This document shows, one piece after another, positions 57,265 to 64,000 of a stretch of DNA of 64,000 nucleotides (position 1 is the first letter of the stretch; each line of letters opens with the position of its first letter). The translations under genes were made by a program, and so were the position numbers. Under the pieces are notes generated by a model, which saw only the letters and a program-made list of their open reading frames with translations, had not been told where the DNA came from and searched no databases. Origin of the DNA: Rutpela maculata (lineage: Eukaryota; Arthropoda; Insecta; Coleoptera; Cerambycidae); assembly GCA_936432065.2 (NCBI GenBank), contig OW386293.2, forward strand, positions 25,990,234-26,054,233. Reading direction: 5' to 3'.

Positions 57265-59590
57265 CATCGATATATGGAACATAGCAATACAACAGAAAAT
57301 TGCAGCTTTCCGTGATAAAAAAAGAATTAACAAAAAAATCGAGTTCGCCTTCTAAAAAGTAAGAAATAAAATTTCATTTAGTTTTAGAAATACCCGTCTA
57401 CTTATTAGTAGAAAGTAGCAGGAAACTGTACCTTATTACGAAATCTCAATTTGAAGTCGGTGCAAAAAAATTAATAATTTCAAAAATACGTTTTGCGCCG
57501 ACTTTAAGTTGATATTTGGTACTAAGATACAGTAGGGCGTCTCAAAAAAAACTTTTTTTTGAAAACTGTTACTTCCCAGGGTTTTCCTGATTCTTTTTGG
57601 TTCCTAATGAAAAAATATAAAGTTTGAAGTTTGTAGGTTTAGGGGAAAGTTTGCCCCAAGGGCCTAAATTTTAAATTTTTATAAAAAAAACACCGAAATT
57701 AAAAAACCAATTCATTTTGGGAAATATATTTTCTCTAAATAAATCAATGTAGTTGGAGTCCTTCAGGCTTCCAAAAATAGCAATATATATACTACTTATA
57801 TCAATATTAATTGAAAGTACATTTAAAATTATTTAATAAAAAGCGAAAATGCAAGAAAATTAATGTTTTTAGCAAATTATACGACATTTAAGCTTTTATG
57901 TAGCTAATAGCATGATTTTTCTGTCAAGAAAACGCAAATATTCATATTTATTAAATGTTTTATCTATTGTTCTGTTTTATCAGTAGAGTTTCTGGAGTGA
58001 AAAGAAAACAATTTGTATTTAGATTATTAAATTATAATCACTACATTTAACAATACATTAGTTTTAATTGAAATGATTTTAAGGCAAATATAGTTTTGAA
58101 CAGTTTAAAATTTTACAAATGTTTGAAATGGGATTTGGTGAAAATTGGAGTCGATCTCCTAGATTGTTCAACAGACTGCGACAAGCTTTGCCTTTGATCT
58201 TCATCCTTGGTAATTTTCTGACAAAAATCTTGCATCAGCTTGACTCCCCGTTCCGCGGTCGTTTACGGCCTTCAAATTTTTTACAAAGATTTTCATCTCC
58301 TTGTAATCAATGTCCTCTTCCCACGCCAATGGACACTTTCTCAACCAAAATCCATCATGTTGAGGCCTTTCCAAAAGTAGCCATGAGCTGGGCCCTACTA
58401 ATTGCAAGAGTTTTATTCCTGTATTTAAATTTGGAAATACAGACATCATTGGTGTTTCACCCTTGATTTTTAACAATGAGGAAGCGATTTTTTTCTTTTC
58501 ATTTCTTATTCGAAAAGAGTGACAATGGTACTGTCTCCTCTGCCAAATACCATAAGTGTCGATTGAAAGGTGTTAGTGCGGCCTGAGTTACTTTGGGATC
58601 AATAGTTTAAGCAGTGCCATAGTTTTATATCATTCACTGGGGCATCTGCTGCTTTAGAAGCGTTCAACCAGCATTTAATGTAAACTAGAGCATTGAAAAG
58701 ACAGATTTGCCGCAGTTTATCAACCTTTTCTGGCTCATAGCTCAGCTCCTCGCTGAATGCGTACATTTTTGCTGCATAAATTACTGTTGACATCCATTTT
58801 GCTTTATGAAAAGCTCTAGTCTTCTGCCAGTGAATTCCTCGGAATTTCGCCCAATAGTGTTAGTAAGACTTCAGCACATTCTCTGTAGTCTCCACGAGGC
58901 AGGAGATCCTTGTTCTGGCTTAAAATAAGTTTCAAGAAAGTAACGGCTTCCTCTTTCAAAGATCTTAGGTTCCTGCCTTTGATTTCTAGCTTGACGATTT
59001 GATCTAGAGTGTCTTCAATATCTTTCCATTGCTCTTTGAATTCTTTAAACTGTAAATTATGCAGGTCGCGACGCGAAAAGACTAGTTTTGTTAATTTTCT
59101 TGTATTTTCACTATTTATTAAATAACTTTAAATATACTTTTAATTAATATTGATGTAAGTAGTACACATATTGCTATTTTTGGAAGTTTGAAGGACCCCA
59201 ACTACATAGATTTAATTAAAGATTTTTCAAAAACAACTGTTTTTTTTAATTTCGAAATTTTTTGATAAAAATTTAAAATTTTAGGCCCCAAGGAGCAAAC
59301 TTTCCCTAAACCTACAGACTTCAAACTTCATATGTTTTCATTAGGAACCAAAAGGAATCAGAAAAACCCTGGGGAGCAACAGTTTTCAAGAAAAAGTTTA
59401 TTTGAGACACCCTAAAGATACAGTTCCCTGCTACATTCCACTAATAGGTAGACATGTATTTGTAAAACTGAGTGAAATTTTATTTCTTATTTTTTAGAGA
59501 TATTTTGTGAAGGCGGTTCTATTTTTTTGAACTCATTTTTCAACCATTTCAGTAGCTTCGCATATCTCAAGGTCCCTGCCTAGAGGATAA
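57265..59590 (-). mobile_element. Long-inverted-repeat element carrying an RNase H-like relic
   Basis: The arms (about 57265-57845 and 59133-59590) pair through 'taagaaataaaatttca', 'gtagcaggaaactgta', 'ggtttaggg' (inverted), 'gaagtttgaaggacccca'-type and 'atattgatgtaagtagta' blocks. The left arm has an extra 100 bp with its own hairpin. Between them, on the minus strand, lies a fragment of the same protein family as 61303-63624, which suggests that family belongs to a DNA transposon with very long inverted repeats. Confidence 0.65.
58201..59045 (-). pseudogene. Fragment of an RNase H-like transposase family protein
   Basis: Read downward from about 59045: KGRNLRSLKEEAVTFLKLIL, LLPRGDYRECAEVLLTLLGE, a frameshift near 58815, then AFHKAKWMSTVIYAAKMY, LRQICLFNALVYIKCWLNAS, and after a further shift PLAWEEDIDYKEM and NLKAVNDR. 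These align in order with QPRDDYKEF, FHHARWMAKAIYCLKIFF, DICLFIVKVYVKAWCTAS and DPTTWREN...IKVVNDAAERG in the 61303-63624 copy. The N-terminal half is missing. It is clearly dead. Confidence 0.7.
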
Positions 59591-60394
59591 ACAAATAATA
59601 CTTCATACCTCACGTGAATTCTTTATAATAATATACTTTTAGTCCACAGTACATAGTATCAAACAGTCGTTTACTTTTCGGTTTCCGCTATTGTACTATT
59701 GTACGTAAATCTACAAAAAATTTAGTGGCATTATCGCATCTCAGTTAAAAACCATCATGCAATGAAATTGTCATCATTAACAGCATTGAAAACAACGATA
59801 TAAGCGAGAGCATCAGTTCATACTGTTGTCGTAGAAAGCATTCTTCGGCTGATTCGCCTCCATGCAAGGCTCTCTTTCGTTGCAAAATGGAATATGACAT
59901 GATAGGCAGTTTTTTTATGAAAAATTACACAGCTCCACAAAAAAAAAGTTCAGACCAGCGATCCAGACCTATGTATCCCCATGTATTTTCGGTCACTGAA
60001 TCTGAATCCAAGGTGAAAAAAATTCGTACACCCCCAAAATCTTTGGCTAGAGCCAAAAAACATCCCTGGACTGGGGTAAAAAGAATATTAAGCTACGAGA
60101 ATAGTTGTTACGTCCTAATCAATCGAATTATACAAATTAAGATTAAACAGCAGCGTACATATAATAGATATGAAACACACCCCCAGTGAGGGGCGAAAAC
60201 TAGCCCCTAATCGATCCAAAACAGTAATGACTGCTGAAAAAGTTCAAAATGTCTAAGTTCTGTTAAAATGATAAAAAACTGCAACAGGTCCGACGTAATC
60301 TTCATAAACTGCCCCTATAGGGTTGAGAACAACTACCTTTAAGTTTAAAGGACACAAAACAAGAGAAAACGTAAAATCCAACAGGATTTCTATT
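59591..60394. other. No gene; inverted family B unit
   Basis: The stretch 59925-60060 is a reversed family B unit ('ttacacagctccacaaaaaa', 'atccccatgtattttcgg'). The 100-codon frame across it (59887-60189) is therefore repeat-derived and not a gene. Confidence 0.5.
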
Positions 60395-60933
60395 TTGCGT
60401 AGTACTCTAAAATAGAACTAGAACCTTACGTACTATCAACGTCCTACAGTATCAACCCTCAGATGGTATGAAAACTAGCCCCTGTGTAAGATTTATCCAT
60501 AAAAAGTTACAGTGACTTCTATAAAAATTCGAAACACCTGCGTTGTGTGGAAGTGAGACTATGTTCGACGCTGTGCTTGAAAACCATCCCCAAGGGGTTG
60601 CAAGATGCCATCCCTATATCCGTAGTATGCTGGAAAAACAGAGAGAAACTAACCGGATTTACTACTACTTTTATGGATGCTATGATTAGCAAAAATCGTA
60701 ATGCACACTTCCAGCGTCCTACCATGGGGGGTAGTTTTCAAGCACAGCGTCGAACATAGTCTAGTGTTTTCTCACTTCCACACAACGCAGGTGTTTCGAA
60801 TTTTTATACAAATTACTGTTACTTTTTATAGATAAATCTTGCATGAGAGATAGTTTTCACACCATCTGAGAGTTAACACTGTAGGGCGTTGATGGTACGT
60901 AAGTTTCTAGTTCTATTTTAGATTACTACGCAA
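60395..60933. repeat. Palindromic element, 540 bp
   Basis: The ends 'ttgcgtagta' and 'tactacgcaa' pair, as do 'aatagaactaga', 'cgttgtgtggaagtga' and 'tatgttcgacgctgtgcttg' with their complements. The centre is near 60660. It is higher in GC than its surroundings and has no coding capacity. Confidence 0.8.
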
Positions 60934-61053
60934 TAGGGTGGCCCATCTCTATAGGGGGTGAATTTTTTTTGCGTATTTTTTAAGTCTCACCCTACGAAAA
61001 TATACTATTATACTAGGAATAATTTATGTCAAAGTTTCAGATAATTCGGTGAA

Positions 61054-61152
61054 CGGTAACCCTGCCGCATTCAGGTAGAAATTTGTAGATAAGATTTTAT
61101 TACGGTAACCCGTGCCGCATTCAGGTAGAAATTTGTAGATAAAATTTTATTA
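61054..61152 (+). repeat. Two tandem 49-50 bp units
   Basis: 'cggtaaccc(g)tgccgcattc' with 'aggtagaaatttgtagata' and 'a(g/a)attttatta' is repeated head to tail, with one indel and one substitution. The young duplication lies just upstream of the transposase-like pseudogene. Confidence 0.85.
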
Positions 61153-61302
61153 CGGTAATACACTTAAATTTTACTTAAAATACAAATATCTACCTCTTTT
61201 CTCATAATGTTTTATTGGTGTAATTATTTCCTAGAAATTATTTGTTTTGGAAGTTTGGAAATATAATGAACCTACGGTAGGTTTTTATGTCAGTTTGCAA
61301 TT

Positions 61303-63624
61303 GTGTTTTACAGTGGTGACATTATAAGTTCTAGCATACGTTCCTTTTTGAAAAAACATTTAACGATGGCTGATGTTAGATCCTTACGAAAGGATACTTT
61401 CATTTACTTAGTTGGACACTATTCGTCACAAATCATTGGCAATAAATTGCCGTCTAATAGACAAGTATTACAAGTGCTCTTTTATAACATTCGTGAAGTG
61501 AAGCTAAGTGTACATGAAAGTGCTAAATTAACAATAAAAGAGGTGTCAGTTTTTTGGGATAAAGCTCGCATTCCGACACGTCAGGATTTTCATTGTGTTA
61601 AACTACTAGATAAACTTTATGCAGAGTGGAGGAACTTACAAAAATCGGCTAAAAGGGCCAGTGCGGGAGATAAAGAAAAAAATTTCGTTGAAAAATTGGA
61701 CGATCTTTTTGACATTTCTCATGCAAATGCATTGGAGTTGATGAAAATAGATGAAGATAAGCAGTTTTTAATTAACCAAAGAAAAAAGGGACGTCCTGGA
61801 TTTATGCATGGTATTGATTACCAACTTGCTTCTCAAGAAAAATCAGCTGACGAGAAATTACAGAAATTATCCGAACGAATGCAACGAAGTCAACAAGAAA
61901 AAGCTAGATTAGAGGAAACAGTCACCTGTCCATCATCAAGTAGTAATTCAGCCGACTCCAACGAAAATGAAGATGAAATAATCGAAGCCCAAGAAGAGTT
62001 GTTACAAGACCAGCCTGGCCCGTCACAGCCAAAAAAGAGGAGATTGTATGGAACATGTAACATCATCACACCAAAAATAGCCGCTGCATTTGATGCTTGC
62101 AAAATAAGCGACAGGTATGGAGTCCATATTTTGACGGCAGTAGCAGAAGCACTAGGACATGACACCACATCTTTGTCCATCAGAAGAACCACACTTCAGT
62201 GCTCTAGACAACGCATCCGCGAAGAAAGCTGAAATATTAAAAACTGCCTTCGGTAATTCTGAATTGCCGGCCCCAGTCATCCATTGGGATGGAAAACTTT
62301 TACCTTCTCTCACTGGAATGGGAAATATCGATAGACTTGCTATCTTAGTTACTAGTGGAGATATTGACAACTACTTGGAGTACCAGCTTTGCCCAATTCA
62401 ACTGGAAGAGAACAGACTGAAGCAGTTTATGATGTGCTTTGTGAATGGAATTTGGACGAAAAGGAAATAGCTTTGTGTTGTGATACAACAGCATCAAATA
62501 TGGGTTATATAAATGGGGCAGCCACACTATTGCAACAAAAATTAGAAAGAGATATTCTATATTTTCCTTGTAGACATCATATTTTTGAAGTGGTTTTGAG
62601 AAGTGTGTTTGACACAAAAATGCCTTCCTCATCTGGTCCAAATGTGCCACTATTTAAACGTTTTAGGGAATTTTGGCCTAAAATAGATCAAAATAAACTA
62701 AAAACTGGATTCCAGGTATCAAAAATTAAACACATTTTACAACCAGTTAAAGACGAAATTGTAAAGTTTCTAAATGCAGCTTTAACTTTGCAACAGCCTC
62801 GTGATGATTATAAAGAATTTTTAATGCTTTCTGAACTTATTGTTGAATAAGAGCCCACTCACACGACATTCTATCAACCAGGGGCATTTCATCATGCACG
62901 TTGGATGGCCAAAGCCATTTACTGTCTAAAAATATTTTTTTTCCAAGATCAGTTCCAACTAACTAAAAAAGAAAAAATAGGTATTGAAGATATATGTCTC
63001 TTTATTGTAAAGGTTTATGTAAAGGCCTGGTGTACAGCGTCATTTGCTAGTAAAGCACCGCTTCATGACTTAGACTTTTGTAAAGAACTCATTAATTATC
63101 AAAATATTGACAAAGAAATATCTCAAGCCGCAAGTAGGAAAATAGTGAACCATTTGTGGTTCCTTAATTCAGTAAATGTTGGCTTATCTTTCTTTAATGA
63201 CGATATTTCAGTTACCACTAAAAGAGAAATGGTTAAAGCTTTGAATAGGAAAGCACCAAATCAAGAGGGTATTTAACGACTTATGATTAGTAACATTACT
63301 GACGTTGAAAACATAGAAATTCAGGACTTCATATGCGAGAACACTAAACAGTTTTTTCAAAAATTAGGTTTGTCCATGGAATTTTTGGAAAATGATCCAA
63401 CAACATGGAGGGAAAATGAAAGTTATACCCGATGTTTCAATATTGTAAACAAAATTAAAGTTGTAAATGATGCCGCTGAGAGAGGAATCAAACTTATTAC
63501 TGACTATAATGACATTTTAACAAAAAATGAAGACCAAAAACAGTTTTTACTCCAAGTTGTAAATGATTATAAATCACAGTTTCCAAATGTAAAAGAAGAA
63601 ACCCTGTCGCATGCTTTGGCCTAG
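61303..63624 (+). pseudogene. Near-complete RNase H-like transposase family protein, broken
   Basis: The first frame (61303-62232; the likelier start is MADVRSLRK at 61366) gives an N-terminal region, a charged coiled coil (SERMQRSQQEKARLEE) and RRLYGTCN. It then moves to another frame near 62190 (APVIHWDGKLLPSLTG) and back near 62390 (STGREQTEAVYDVL). CCDTTASNMG supplies the core aspartate of an RNase H-like fold and CRHHIFEVVL the following histidines. Two in-frame stops (62848-62850, 63274-63276) interrupt the C-terminal half, which ends in VVNDAAERG and a final stop at 63622-63624. I know this as a multicopy, unnamed family in insects and cnidarians. Transposase activity is inferred from the fold and from the relative inside inverted repeats at 57265-59590. 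Confidence 0.75.
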
Positions 63625-64000
63625 TGCAAAAAATATTGTTTTTATTACTATATGTCTTGTAGATTTAGGATAATATTTGGTACTATGTATGAAAAAAACG
63701 TTTCATAATAAAATACACAAAGATAAAACGAGTTTTATTTCAAAAACTTCTAGTCTAGTTTTCTTAGACTACGAATTTACAGTAGTATGACACATGTCAT
63801 AGTCACAACAGATAATGTCTTTGATATTTGTATGACTTGATTAATCATTCTAAAGATAAATGTTGCTGATTAAAAAAAAAAACAATGCATCAACCAAAGA
63901 ATGTAAATAATTCCATTTACTTTTATTATTGCATAATAATGCATTCTGCGGCACCCCTTGCCTTCAATTTGCCTCAATAATATTTTGAGGGAACCGTTTT
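63625..64000 (+). other. 3' flank of the pseudogene; no further gene
   Basis: A polyadenylation signal AATAAA lies at 63707-63712, 83 bp after the last stop. The remainder to the window edge is AT-rich with nothing recognisable; any right-hand terminal repeat of the element would lie outside the window. Confidence 0.5.

Noticed and set aside
59887..60189. 100-codon frame
   Set aside because: It overlaps an inverted family B repeat unit.

Overview
The window looks like nuclear DNA of an arthropod, most likely an insect. It is AT-rich, its genes are split by GT-AG introns, it carries THAP-domain and multicopy insect transposon genes, and almost all the rest is repeats. The order of insect cannot be fixed from sequence alone. 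There is no sign of operons, Shine-Dalgarno sites or CRISPR.

One convincing host gene frames the middle: a small F-box gene whose first coding exon (15438-15508) joins in phase to its last (32329-32614) across a 16.8 kb intron. The intron holds dispersed repeats, a satellite-like foldback block (18345-21080), a hairpin retroelement with a well-formed hammerhead ribozyme at its apex (18940-19633), a P-element-like transposon with a THAP fragment and an in-window empty site (25175-25642), a TAA-flanked MITE (25792-25956), and a young LTR retrotransposon on the minus strand (26574-30649). That retrotransposon keeps Gag, protease and the ends of integrase in one 945-residue frame but lacks reverse transcriptase, RNase H and the integrase core.

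The left flank (1-15400) has a large foldback element, a decayed multicopy-protein pseudogene split by a MITE, a broken SWIM/YqaJ-type exon next to an intact two-exon THAP gene (6091-6629, minus), a Penelope-like RT fragment, and a mariner-like transposon with near-perfect inverted ends but a broken transposase.

The right flank (32600-64000) has a LINE 3' end split by a solo LTR with matching target duplication, a second broken mariner-like transposase, large palindromes (42073-43873; 46520-49845 with 1.1 kb arms; 52997-56100 with an LTR-like element in its loop), a second, nested copy of the hammerhead hairpin (50391-51407), and two relics of one RNase H-like transposase family, one inside a long-inverted-repeat element (57265-59590) and one near full length but broken (61303-63624).

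Overall this is a transposon-dense region. From the listed coordinates about a third of it lies in foldback structures. The most interesting object is the hammerhead-bearing palindromic element: two copies, 12-14 bp target duplications, a shared asymmetric A-rich tail, and Penelope-like RT remnants elsewhere in the window.
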